Source: a virus
DNA: 64,000 nt
Virus record (IMG/VR): IMGVR_UViG_3300032286_000547
Span: 1 to 64,000 of that record
Direction: 5' to 3' (one strand)
Part shown: positions 8,766-17,600 of the stretch, piece by piece
Layout of the letters: every line of letters starts with the position of its first letter
How positions within the stretch are numbered: position 1 is the stretch's first letter
Notes under the pieces: model-generated
Told to the model about the DNA's origin: nothing
Databases searched by the model: none
Seen by the model: the letters and a program-made list of their open reading frames with translations, nothing else
Program-made: the position numbers and the translations under genes

Positions 8766-9455
8766 ATGGCTAATTGCTCAAAAATAAATAATACAACAAT
8801 AATAGGAACGAGTGCTGTCACATATGATGGCACTCCACTTCCTTGTACAGATGTAAATACATGTGATGGGTTAAATACCATACTTGCTAAGTTTGATGCT
8901 ATTATATGTGATGTCAAATCTAATGTAGATACACTTACAGAAGAGATAATAGATATTACAGAGAATGTAATGCTTATTACAGAAGACATAATTAATATCC
9001 AAAATCAGTTAGAGATATGTTGTCCTAATTGTGATTTCACTGGAACTGCTGATCAACTATTAGATTGTACTTTTACTGGAACTGCTAGTCAACTTCCAGA
9101 TTCTACAACTACTACAACTAGTTCTAGTACATCTACTAGTACTTCCACTAGTACATCTACATCCACTAGTACAAGTACATCTACATCTACATCCACTACT
9201 ACTACTAGTTCAAGTAGTACAACAACTAGTACCACTACATTAGCTCCAGGAGATTTATGTTACAATGTTGAAATTTATCCTCCTATATTTAGTCCAGGTA
9301 CATTTCACGATGTAACATATACAGATTGTTTAGATATTGTTCAATCAGTAAGTGTTCCTGATGGTGGAAGTATGGTAACTATATGCTCAAAAGGAATTAT
9401 ATCAGATAATGGAAATGGTATAACTTTTCCTTTACTAACATTATGTACATCTTAA
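8766..9455 (+). CDS. Short Thr-linked appendage protein with shared anchor
   Basis: 229 residues. Residues 18-50 (AVTYDGTPLPCTDVNTCDGL) align with the anchor of the preceding 768-residue protein, followed by the same kind of I/T-rich helical stalk ending ICCPNC. A Thr/Ser linker spans about residues 113-160. The C-terminal module has the recurring V-x-Y-T-D-C ... C motif found in other appendages of this window. It is probably a paralogue sharing the same docking site as its larger neighbour. Confidence 0.6.
   Translation: MANCSKINNTTIIGTSAVTYDGTPLPCTDVNTCDGLNTILAKFDAIICDVKSNVDTLTEEIIDITENVMLITEDIINIQNQLEICCPNCDFTGTADQLLDCTFTGTASQLPDSTTTTTSSSTSTSTSTSTSTSTSTSTSTSTSTTTTSSSSTTTSTTTLAPGDLCYNVEIYPPIFSPGTFHDVTYTDCLDIVQSVSVPDGGSMVTICSKGIISDNGNGITFPLLTLCTS
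9101..9243 (+). repeat. Thr/Ser-linker low-complexity tract
   Basis: Near-regular hexamer and 12-mer repeats of ACTAGT/ACATCT-type units encode (ST)n. The regularity suggests recent slippage or unequal crossing-over. Confidence 0.8.
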
Positions 9456-9491
9456 TTAAAAATCAACTATAATAAATTAATATATAAAAAT

Positions 9492-10589
9492 ATGATAGCA
9501 TTAATAACATTAGTTATACCACCTGGCGGAGATGCTGGTCCTTTTAATTTGTATTCAAATACAGATGGATATACAACACCATTTGCAACAAACATATCTG
9601 CAGCCGCTTTAACAGCTGGTTACACATCAACTGTTGTACCAAATGGAACAACTATAATTAGAGTGGTATCTACAGGAGTGTGTACAAATTATATTGATAT
9701 ACCAATCAATTTAATTACAACCACTACAACCACTAGTAGTTCTAGTACAAGTACAACAACTAGTACTACTACCACTGCTGTTCCTACTACCACTACTACA
9801 AGTAGTTCAACAAGTACATCTACTAGCACGAGTACATCTACATCTACAAGTACATCTACTTCTACATCAACTAGTACTACAACAGTTGCACCCACTACAA
9901 CCACTACTACTACAAGACTAATTGAATGTATAAGTTATTCAGCAACTATAAGTACTGGAATTGGAAATGTTAGTTGGACTGAATGTAATGGAGATCCTGG
10001 ATTTGGTGAAGTTACTGTAAGTGAACCTATTAGCTTCTGTGCACAAGAAGATACACCAATAAGTTCAACTCCAAATATTACTATAACCGATAATGGATCT
10101 TGTACAAGTCCTGAAGAAGGATGTTACACTATAACATTTAATCCTGATAGTGAATGTCCAGGTGATCCAGGTCATGTTACTGTATCATATACAGAATGTA
10201 ATGGAGATCAAGTTATAGGTGAAGTAATTAATACAGGAGCAGGTGCTACTAGATGTGCATTAGTTGGAGGTGCTGGTTTACAACCTGCATATGTTTGTGG
10301 AACAGGAACTATTTCACTTGGTGATCCATGTATACAATTAGGTCTTATTTCAGCATTTCCTGATCTAACTGATGCTTGTCCATTAGATATGTTAAATAAT
10401 TGTTGGATAAGTGGTATAGGAGAACCTAATGCAGGAGATGTTATATACACAGATGCTGCAATGACAACACCATTCTCAGGTGATGGAGACTTCTATCATT
10501 TTACTTTACAATCATCTACAATTACATATAGTGCTAGAGTTAATGCTTTTGGAGTAATTCAAGCTGCAGACTATACTATATGTCCTTAA
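9492..10589 (+). CDS. Thr-linked appendage protein with GPFNLYSN-type N-terminal module
   Basis: 365 residues. Residues 1-74 form a compact beta module (ITLVIPPGGDAGPFNLYSNT ... CTNYIDI) that also begins the proteins at 10615 and, more distantly, 20795. A Thr/Ser linker covers about residues 76-145. Two V-(S/T)-x-(W/Y)-TECNGD modules follow, then a C-terminal domain with YTDAAMTTPF. Small and modular, it is probably an accessory virion spike. The shared N-terminus implies a common virion partner distinct from that of the Y-x-G anchor family. Confidence 0.6.
   Translation: MIALITLVIPPGGDAGPFNLYSNTDGYTTPFATNISAAALTAGYTSTVVPNGTTIIRVVSTGVCTNYIDIPINLITTTTTTSSSSTSTTTSTTTTAVPTTTTTSSSTSTSTSTSTSTSTSTSTSTSTSTTTVAPTTTTTTTRLIECISYSATISTGIGNVSWTECNGDPGFGEVTVSEPISFCAQEDTPISSTPNITITDNGSCTSPEEGCYTITFNPDSECPGDPGHVTVSYTECNGDQVIGEVINTGAGATRCALVGGAGLQPAYVCGTGTISLGDPCIQLGLISAFPDLTDACPLDMLNNCWISGIGEPNAGDVIYTDAAMTTPFSGDGDFYHFTLQSSTITYSARVNAFGVIQAADYTICP
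9716..9919 (+). repeat. Thr/Ser-linker low-complexity tract
   Basis: ACA/ACT/AGT codon tract with internal short direct repeats, strongly similar in composition to the tracts at 4573 and 9101. Confidence 0.8.
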
Positions 10590-10614
10590 TAATAAAAACT
10601 AAAATCAATAACAT

Positions 10615-11097
10615 ATGACAGTATTAATAACATTAACAGTTGCTGGGGCTGATTCAGGCCCCTTCAACCTGTATTCAAATATAGATGGATTTACATCAGC
10701 ATTTGAAACAGGAGTCTCTAAAGCTGCTTTATTAGCAGGATATTCTTCTGCATTAGTTCCTAATTTTACAACAGTGATTAGAGTGTTATCAACAGGAGAT
10801 TGTACTAACTATATAGACATAACATTAGATGCACCAATAACCACCACTACAAGTTCTAGTAGCAGTAGTACAACAACCACTACAACTGGAATTCCTTGTA
10901 TCTCATATGAGATGATAGGTGTTTTGGATGGTCCTGGATGTGTAGGATTTGTAAACTACTCATACACTGATTGTTCAGGAGTTTTCCAACTAGGAAGTTT
11001 CTCAGTTTCTAGTTCAGAAACTGTATGTGGACAAAGTCTTCCTACAATAACTTGTGGATCTGCAACAATAAATAACTTAGGCACATGCCTTCCATAA
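10615..11097 (+). CDS. Small Thr-linked appendage protein (paralogue of the preceding gene)
   Basis: 160 residues. Residues 1-72 repeat the GPFNLYSN module of the upstream gene with clear similarity (SGPFNLYSNIDGF, CTNYIDITLD). A short Thr/Ser linker lies at about residues 78-95. A single V-x-Y-S-YTDCSG module follows, with a CGSATINNLGTC end. It is the minimal version of the two-part architecture and the last gene before a strong terminator, so it closes this transcription unit. Confidence 0.6.
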   Translation: MTVLITLTVAGADSGPFNLYSNIDGFTSAFETGVSKAALLAGYSSALVPNFTTVIRVLSTGDCTNYIDITLDAPITTTTSSSSSSTTTTTTGIPCISYEMIGVLDGPGCVGFVNYSYTDCSGVFQLGSFSVSSSETVCGQSLPTITCGSATINNLGTCLP

Positions 11098-11139
11098 GAT
11101 AAATAAAAAACTCTTGTTTTGTTGGTTTTACAAGGTTTT

Positions 11140-11173
11140 CTCCCTAGGCATTTGTCTAGGGAGTTTTTGTTTT
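11140..11173 (+). terminator. Intrinsic terminator closing the appendage operon
   Basis: Perfect 8-bp stem CTCCCTAG/CTAGGGAG (11140-11147 and 11156-11163), 8-nt loop, followed by TTTTTGTTTT. It lies about 40 nt after the last appendage gene and before the promoter of the tail operon. Confidence 0.9.
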
Positions 11174-11193
11174 ATAACTATTTTAGTTATAAA
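11171..11193. other. Perfect AT-rich inverted repeat
   Basis: TTTATAACTA and TAGTTATAAA are exact reverse complements separated by TTT, immediately after the terminator T-run and about 25 nt upstream of the next promoter. It may be an operator for a regulator or a second weak termination structure. Confidence 0.4.
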
Positions 11194-11217
11194 TAATTAC
11201 AACTCTAACTAAAATTA

Positions 11218-11250
11218 TTTGGAATATATAAAAACAATTCTTTATCTTTA
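11218..11250 (+). promoter_or_regulatory. Bacteroidota-type promoter of the tail operon
   Basis: TTTG at 11218-11221 and TATCTTTA at 11243-11250, with a spacer of 21 nt. This matches the Bacteroidota consensus TTTG/TAnnTTTG except for the last base. It lies 28 nt upstream of the metallophosphoesterase start and just after the terminator. Confidence 0.6.
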
Positions 11251-11278
11251 CAATATTTTTTAACTAATATGAGTACAT

Positions 11279-12493
11279 ATGTCTGAAAATCAAAGCTTGT
11301 TACACCGATTAGAAGAGTTATTAAGTCAGAAGAAAAGTAAAAAATTCTATGCTGAGAAACTAGGAATAAGTGAATTTGAGGTCAATGAACTCATGAAGGA
11401 ACTTAGAGAAAAAGATACAGAAACTGTATCAACAAACTACACAGGAGAACGCAAAGTAAATCTTGAAAGAGGTACAATAGAAAGTACAATAGTCACAGAC
11501 TTTGAACCTAAAGATGATATTGAATTAGCTAAGCTACATAAGATAAACCTAGACAAGTATGTAATTACAAACTACTGGTCTAAAATGTTACCAAGTGGGA
11601 AGTTCACTTCCTCAGTCTTCTCAAAAAGAAAAGAAGCAAAAGATTACTCTCCTGAAGACTTTGCTAAGTTTTTAGAAAACTACAAACCAAATAATATATC
11701 AATCACCAAAGTAGATCGTGCTAATAGTAAAGACTACGTAGATGTAGAAATCTCTATATCTGATTATCATTTAGCTAAAAGAAATGTAGATGGTGATAAT
11801 GATATAACCACAAGAGCTTTAAGATATGTTAATGTGGCTCAGTCTTTGATTGATAAAGTGGAAGCTTGTTACAACATAAACACTGTTGTTCTTCCTATAT
11901 CAAATGATTTCTTTCACACTGATAACTACCAGCATCAAACTACAAACGGTACTCCACAGGACACTATAATGGATTATGCTGATGAGTATGAAGTAGGATT
12001 TGCTATTCTTGTAGACACAATCAACATGTTGAGAAAACATTCTAGCACTGTAAAGGTGGTGTTGGTACAAGGAAATCATGACAGAACTAAATCTTTTTAC
12101 TTAGCTCATGCACTAGATGTATTCTTTAAAGATGAATTAGATGTAGAGTTTATAAGAGAGCATAGTGTTGTTAAAGGATTAACATTAGGAAATACATTTA
12201 TTGGATGGCATCATGGTAACTGTAAGTTAGAAGACTTACCATTATTGTTTGCAACACATCCTAAATATAGTCACCAGTTTGGTGATGCTGTTTACAGAGA
12301 AGTTCATACAGGTGATAAACATCACTATATGGCTAAAGAGGTTAAGGGAGTAAGAATACAACAAATGCCTAGTCTTTCAGGAACTGATAGATGGCACTTA
12401 GATAATAACTTCGTACACTCAGTACGTGCAGCTCTTGCTTTAGTCTATGATCTTAATCTAGGTAAAATAGCAGAGTTTGAAACTAGAATATAA
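11279..12493 (+). CDS. Calcineurin-like metallophosphoesterase with N-terminal HTH-like segment
   Basis: 404 residues. Residues about 20-45 (KFYAEKLGISEFEVNELMKE) look like a helix-turn-helix. The catalytic part has the metal-binding series of the superfamily: D162-x-H164, N209-D210, G265-N-H-D268, H311-H312 and H343-T-G-D-K-H348-H349. Family members hydrolyse phosphodiesters, often as Mre11/SbcD-like nucleases, using two metal ions. It is the first gene after the promoter at 11218 and is followed 2 nt later by conserved tail genes, so it may act on DNA during packaging, ejection or late replication. The substrate is unknown. Confidence 0.8.
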   Translation: MSENQSLLHRLEELLSQKKSKKFYAEKLGISEFEVNELMKELREKDTETVSTNYTGERKVNLERGTIESTIVTDFEPKDDIELAKLHKINLDKYVITNYWSKMLPSGKFTSSVFSKRKEAKDYSPEDFAKFLENYKPNNISITKVDRANSKDYVDVEISISDYHLAKRNVDGDNDITTRALRYVNVAQSLIDKVEACYNINTVVLPISNDFFHTDNYQHQTTNGTPQDTIMDYADEYEVGFAILVDTINMLRKHSSTVKVVLVQGNHDRTKSFYLAHALDVFFKDELDVEFIREHSVVKGLTLGNTFIGWHHGNCKLEDLPLLFATHPKYSHQFGDAVYREVHTGDKHHYMAKEVKGVRIQQMPSLSGTDRWHLDNNFVHSVRAALALVYDLNLGKIAEFETRI

Positions 12494-12495
12494 TT

Positions 12496-13224
12496 ATGGC
12501 AACATTAAGAAAATTAGTATCCGATGTTAGAAGTGTCCACAAGATACTTTCTACAGATAGTCTTATTACAGATAGAGCAATTGCATCTGAGATAAGAAAT
12601 AACTCCTTATTACTTATAAAGAGAGAAACCAATTTAAGAAAACTTTGGGCTACTGATACATTGTTCACTACCATTCCTTGTTTAGAGATGATAGAAGTAC
12701 CTATCTCTGAATGTTGTAATTATGTAGATGAATGTAGTGTTGCTAGAACAAAATTTAAACTTCCACGTATATCAGAAGGTAACTACCAATATGTAATACA
12801 AGGAGTTTATTCTATTAATGCTATGAGTGGTGTAGGAAAGAAGTTAAAAGAAATAACTATCAATAGATATATAAATCTTTTAAAGCTTCCTATAATCAAG
12901 AATGAAGAATACTATTGGATATCTAATGGATATCTATATGTAAACAATCCTTTACTTAAAGCAATTAGATTTGTTGCATTGTTTGAAGAAGATGTAGAGA
13001 ATGAGATTATGTATCCAGAATGTGGATGCGGTACTCCAGAATATACATTAGAAGAGATATGTAAAAATCCATTAGATAAAGAGTTTCCTCTTCCTGGCTA
13101 TTTAGAACAACAAGCATTACAACTTACGTCTCAAAAATTATTATCTACATACTTCAATCTTAAAACAGATACTAGTGCAGAAGGAATAGATGGACAAGCA
13201 CCAAACTCAAAACAAAGTAGTTAA
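12496..13224 (+). CDS. Conserved tail/neck structural protein, ring-type
   Basis: 242 residues. The helical N-terminus (residues 1-55) is followed by a mixed domain with a Cys cluster (ECCNYVDEC near residue 75, ECGCGTPEY near residue 175). No membrane segment or enzyme motif is visible. Its stop codon overlaps the next ATG by one base. The set of three small genes directly upstream of a giant muzzle-type protein matches crAss-like gene order, in which small ring/adaptor proteins precede the muzzle. The assignment to a ring is based on synteny. Confidence 0.55.
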   Translation: MATLRKLVSDVRSVHKILSTDSLITDRAIASEIRNNSLLLIKRETNLRKLWATDTLFTTIPCLEMIEVPISECCNYVDECSVARTKFKLPRISEGNYQYVIQGVYSINAMSGVGKKLKEITINRYINLLKLPIIKNEEYYWISNGYLYVNNPLLKAIRFVALFEEDVENEIMYPECGCGTPEYTLEEICKNPLDKEFPLPGYLEQQALQLTSQKLLSTYFNLKTDTSAEGIDGQAPNSKQSS

Positions 13225-13703
13225 TGAGAACAAAGATTGATTGGAGAAGCTCTAGTAAAGAAAACTACGATAAGTTTTGCAAAAACTATCCTTCTATAAA
13301 ACTTACATACGATGAGTGGAGAAATATTCTTTACACATTCAATGAGTTCTTTAAAGAATACATTTTAGAAACAGGAGATAAAGCAAAGCTACCTTATGGA
13401 TTTGGAGAGTTCTCAATCAATAAAAAGAAAAGAAGAAGATTAAAAAACAGTGTAGATGGTAAAGAGTTTGTAAACCTACCAATCGATTGGCAAAAAACTA
13501 AAGAGAAAGGAAAGATTATCTACAACTTTAATTATCATACAGAAGGATACTTCTTTGGTTGGATGTGGTTTAAACAAACAGCACGATTTAAAAACTCTGA
13601 CTTGTGGTATTTTAAACCTTCCAGACTTACATCAAGACTATTATCACATTACATAAAAACCAACGACAAGTACCAAAATATTTACCGAGAATGGAAAAAA
13701 TAA
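13224..13703 (+). CDS. Small conserved tail structural protein
   Basis: 159 residues, basic and aromatic, with a KKKRRRLK run at about residues 73-80 and many Trp/Phe/Tyr. An N-terminal KLTYDEWRNILYTFNEFF helix precedes it. The start overlaps the upstream stop by 1 bp and it ends 6 nt before the next gene, indicating tight coupling. The basic patch could contact DNA or the portal. I infer a ring or adaptor in the crAss-like tail from its place in the cluster. No enzyme motif is seen. Confidence 0.5.
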   Translation: MRTKIDWRSSSKENYDKFCKNYPSIKLTYDEWRNILYTFNEFFKEYILETGDKAKLPYGFGEFSINKKKRRRLKNSVDGKEFVNLPIDWQKTKEKGKIIYNFNYHTEGYFFGWMWFKQTARFKNSDLWYFKPSRLTSRLLSHYIKTNDKYQNIYREWKK

Positions 13704-13709
13704 TGAACT

Positions 13710-14684
13710 ATGTCATACTACTATAAATATAATTTCGTATCCCCAGAGCCTGTCTACTCAACAGTTAAAGAAGAGCTTAAAAGTTATTTTGATACTGGTG
13801 CAGTGGATGATCTTTTATTTCCTACCTACTTAGACAAAGCTCTAAAGAAGTTAGGAAGAACCACATTTGTAATAAGTGAAGAAGTCTTATTTATAGAAGA
13901 TTTTGAAGCCAGACTTCCTGATAATTTCTATGCTGTAAGAGAAGCTTGGATGTGTACAGAAGTTGCTGGTTATCCATATCAGACAGCTAATTCATTTTAT
14001 TCACAAGCTGCTAATGCAACCACTATTCAAGTGGCTCCATTAACTATTGGAGGAACACCTTGTAATAGACCTGGTTGTCAAGATCCAGCATGTAATGGTA
14101 CATGTATGCCAACATTAGTTCAAGCTGTATATAAAACAAATAACACTGTGGCTAGAGGATTTACTCACGAGTATTTACTTAGACCTGGTAATATATCTGC
14201 AAGACAGAATTGTGGAGTGGAGTATACTAACACATGGGACTTCTATGCAGAAGCTCCTCCTATTCATGAGTTCACTCCTGGTGCTGCTAGTTATGATTCA
14301 TTTGACATTAGAGATAATAAGTTTGTAACTAATTTCAGAAATGGTGTTGTTCACTTATTGTTCTATGCTACAGAATATGATGAGATAGGTAATCAAATGA
14401 TTCCTGATAACTATCGTATTAGAGAATACGTAGAAGCATTTCTTAAATTCAAGATATTTGAAATCCTGACTAATCAAACTAATGATGAAACTTTCAATCA
14501 GTTACAACAAAAGATGATGTATTACAAACAGGCATATGAAGAAGCCTATATTATGGCTGACATTGAAATCAAGAAACAAACTCCTTGGGAGAAACAAAGA
14601 AGAATTAAAAACGATCTTAACAGGTTTAATATGTACGAACTTCCTAACAGAACTAATCGTTATGGAAGAAGACGTAATAATTAA
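13710..14684 (+). CDS. Conserved tail adaptor/tubular-type protein
   Basis: 324 residues. The N-terminus (YDxG-like LKSYFDTGAVDDLLFPTYLD, then LKKLGRT) and the DNFYAVREAW motif give it the look of the podoviral adaptor proteins that form the ring between portal and tail. A Cys-rich insert (CNRPGCQDPACNGTC, residues 109-123) may bind metal. A long helix with many Gln/Tyr lies near residues 250-290. It directly precedes the 2030-residue muzzle-type protein. The call is structural inference from layout and fold-like features. Confidence 0.55.
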   Translation: MSYYYKYNFVSPEPVYSTVKEELKSYFDTGAVDDLLFPTYLDKALKKLGRTTFVISEEVLFIEDFEARLPDNFYAVREAWMCTEVAGYPYQTANSFYSQAANATTIQVAPLTIGGTPCNRPGCQDPACNGTCMPTLVQAVYKTNNTVARGFTHEYLLRPGNISARQNCGVEYTNTWDFYAEAPPIHEFTPGAASYDSFDIRDNKFVTNFRNGVVHLLFYATEYDEIGNQMIPDNYRIREYVEAFLKFKIFEILTNQTNDETFNQLQQKMMYYKQAYEEAYIMADIEIKKQTPWEKQRRIKNDLNRFNMYELPNRTNRYGRRRNN

Positions 14685-14689
14685 TCATT

Positions 14690-17600
14690 ATGGCTGAAGA
14701 AAAACAACAAGGAAACATAAGACAAGAGTACAATAATGCTACTGTAGGACTGAATATGGATCAATCTGTTAATCAGATTAAGCCAGGTACTCTTACATAT
14801 GCATTAAATGCTGCCTTGGAAAACTTTGATGCTAGTTCTGTTAACTATCAGAATGAGCAAGGTAATGAGTTTTGTGTAAGTTTCCCACAAGGATTTACAT
14901 TAATAGGTAATCATTTTATTGCAGAGCAAAGTAAACATATATTCTTTATAACTAATCCTAATACAGGAGATTGTCAGATTGGATATATGGACAACAATGA
15001 TTGTATCTACCGTATATTAGTAAATGGTAGATGCCTTAACTTTAATATAAATAATCCAATACAAAAAACAGTACATAAGATTACAAACTGTACAACAGAA
15101 ATATATTGGACAGATGGATTAAATCCAAGAAGATATTTAGATATTAATAATGTTCCTTATATATTATCACCTCAATCAGAATTGTGTGACCCTGTATACA
15201 CAGATCAATTAGATTGTAATCAATTAAAGATACAACCTAATTTCAGTATTCCATTTTTAAATGTTGTAGATGTAATTAGTGGCGGTGAACTAAAAGCAGG
15301 AACTGTACAGTTTGCTATACAATATTGTGATGCTGCAGGTAATGCATTCACATCATATTATTCTGTTACCAATCCTACACCTATTGCTGATCCATTTATC
15401 ACTACAGTTAATTATGATTACACTGTGGGTAAATCAGTTGTAGTTGATATTACAGGATTAGATACTACAGGACAATATCAATATTATAACTTAGCAGTGA
15501 TTACCACTGTAAATGCTATCACTTCTGTAGAATTAGTTGGTACATATTTTATTGAAAATTCATACGATCAAGTTACATACACTGGTCAAAACGTAGATAA
15601 CATTCGTTTAGTTATTGCAGACATATTTGAAAAATATCCTTACTATGATATTGCACAAGACTTAACAGCTGTACAAGATGTTCTTGTATGGGATAATCTT
15701 ACATCTATAGACAGACTTAACTATCAATCTATTGCTACTAAAATAAAACTTAATTGGCAAACATATAGAATACCAAATAATGAAAACTATGCTGATGAAT
15801 TAAATGCTACAAACTTACGTGGATATTTACGTGATGAGGTGTATGCATTTGAAATTGTATTCTTATTAAAGAATGGAAAGCAAACAGATGGTTTTCACAT
15901 CCCTGGAAGAGAAATAGGTTATAATGATTTACAATATCCAAATGTACTAGATACGGATCCAGATTTTATTGGAGAACCAGAACCAGGTACAAACTATAGT
16001 CCTTATTGGAAGATATATAATACAGCCACTGTAATAGGACCTGCAACAGGAGATCCTATTGGTAATGCTACACCATATCAATATGGTGAAATGGCTTATT
16101 GGGAATCTACAGAAGAGTATCCTTGTAATGAAGATTTGTGGGGTGAACTTGCTGGTAAACGTATTAGACATCATAAGTTTCCAGATGTTCTTGTAAGTCC
16201 TATATTTGAGAATCCTGTATATGTATATTCAGGAAATCAAGTGGTTCCTGTAATGCAAAATAATGCAGTGTATCCAATTGGTGTAAGAGTAGATGTTGGA
16301 CAAATTAGTACATTGATTGCACAATCATCATTAACTGCAGAACAAAAGGATGATATTGTTGCATTCAAAATAGTTAGAGGAGATAGAGGAACAAACAAAT
16401 CTATTGTAGCTAAAGGGATACTTCGTAACGTTGGATCTTATGAAAGACAAAATCAAACTCTTTATTATCCAAACTATCCATACAATGACCTTAATTCAGA
16501 TCCTTTCTTAAATTCATTTAACAATGCATTCAATCAAATATCTAGTCCATGGTTAGTAATAAACAGTAGTGGTACTGATGTTACAGTTGAATATAAAGAT
16601 CCTAACACAAATCAAACTGGAACAAGAACAGTACCTCCTAACACAACGATTGAGTTTTGTTCAACAAGTAGACCTACAGTAAGAGAAGGTGTAGCTACAG
16701 TTGGTCCTGGAAACTTTGATTCATTTTTCTTAAGTGGTTGTCATGGAACTAAAGGATATCGTGCATTCTGGGCTACTCCATTTACTTCTGATAATACTGT
16801 TCTAAATCAACAAGAGGAGTATATGGACTCTAATAGTAATATATTTGGAGGTGGTTGTAGTACAGGTAGAGCTATTGTAAATGTTGGTGGAAGTGTAGGT
16901 GATGATTGTGATAACCCTTGGTGGAATCCATTTAAGTGTGATCCACGTGCTGATATTGAAGATATTGAATATCAAGACATTGGTGTTGTAAATTTTAATA
17001 AGAGTAGAAGATCTAAACTTAACTGTAAAGGACAAACACCAGTTCCTGCATTTACAGGTGGAACATTAAACTATAGACAAATATTTAATTCTCCTGAAAC
17101 ATCATTTGGACAACCATTCTTAGGTAATGTATTAAAACTTGAGAATGTAATGTTTGGTGCTGGTAGAGCGCATTTTGTTCCAGTGGAAAGTAATGCTAAA
17201 TATAAACTTCTTACAAAAGAAGCTCAATATGATGCATTAGAATCATCAGAAAGACTTGGTGCTATTACAAGTCCATTTAATGCTGGAGCAATGTTTGCTG
17301 CTTACCAATCATATTTAACTATTTATGTAAATGGTATTACTAGAAAGAACTATGCATACTCATTCAATTCAATAGCTAGCTATGACTACTTTGGAAACAT
17401 AGATAATAGTCTTGGTATCAAACAAAGAACAATTGATTTTGCTCGTTATTTAATTCCAGGTGTTCAATCTGTTGGAGAACCAGGTGGTATAAATGTAAAC
17501 AACTTTGAAAGAGAAAGTTCTGTATATATCAAAACTATAGAAGAAAGAGATGTTGCTATCCCTGTTACACCTTTAGAATTTCCTAGCAAGACACCAAGTC

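Noticed and set aside
4573-9919. Possible CRISPR-like or other spaced repeat arrays
   Set aside because: The repeats are continuous codon-level low complexity inside coding frames, with no uniform repeats separated by unique spacers.
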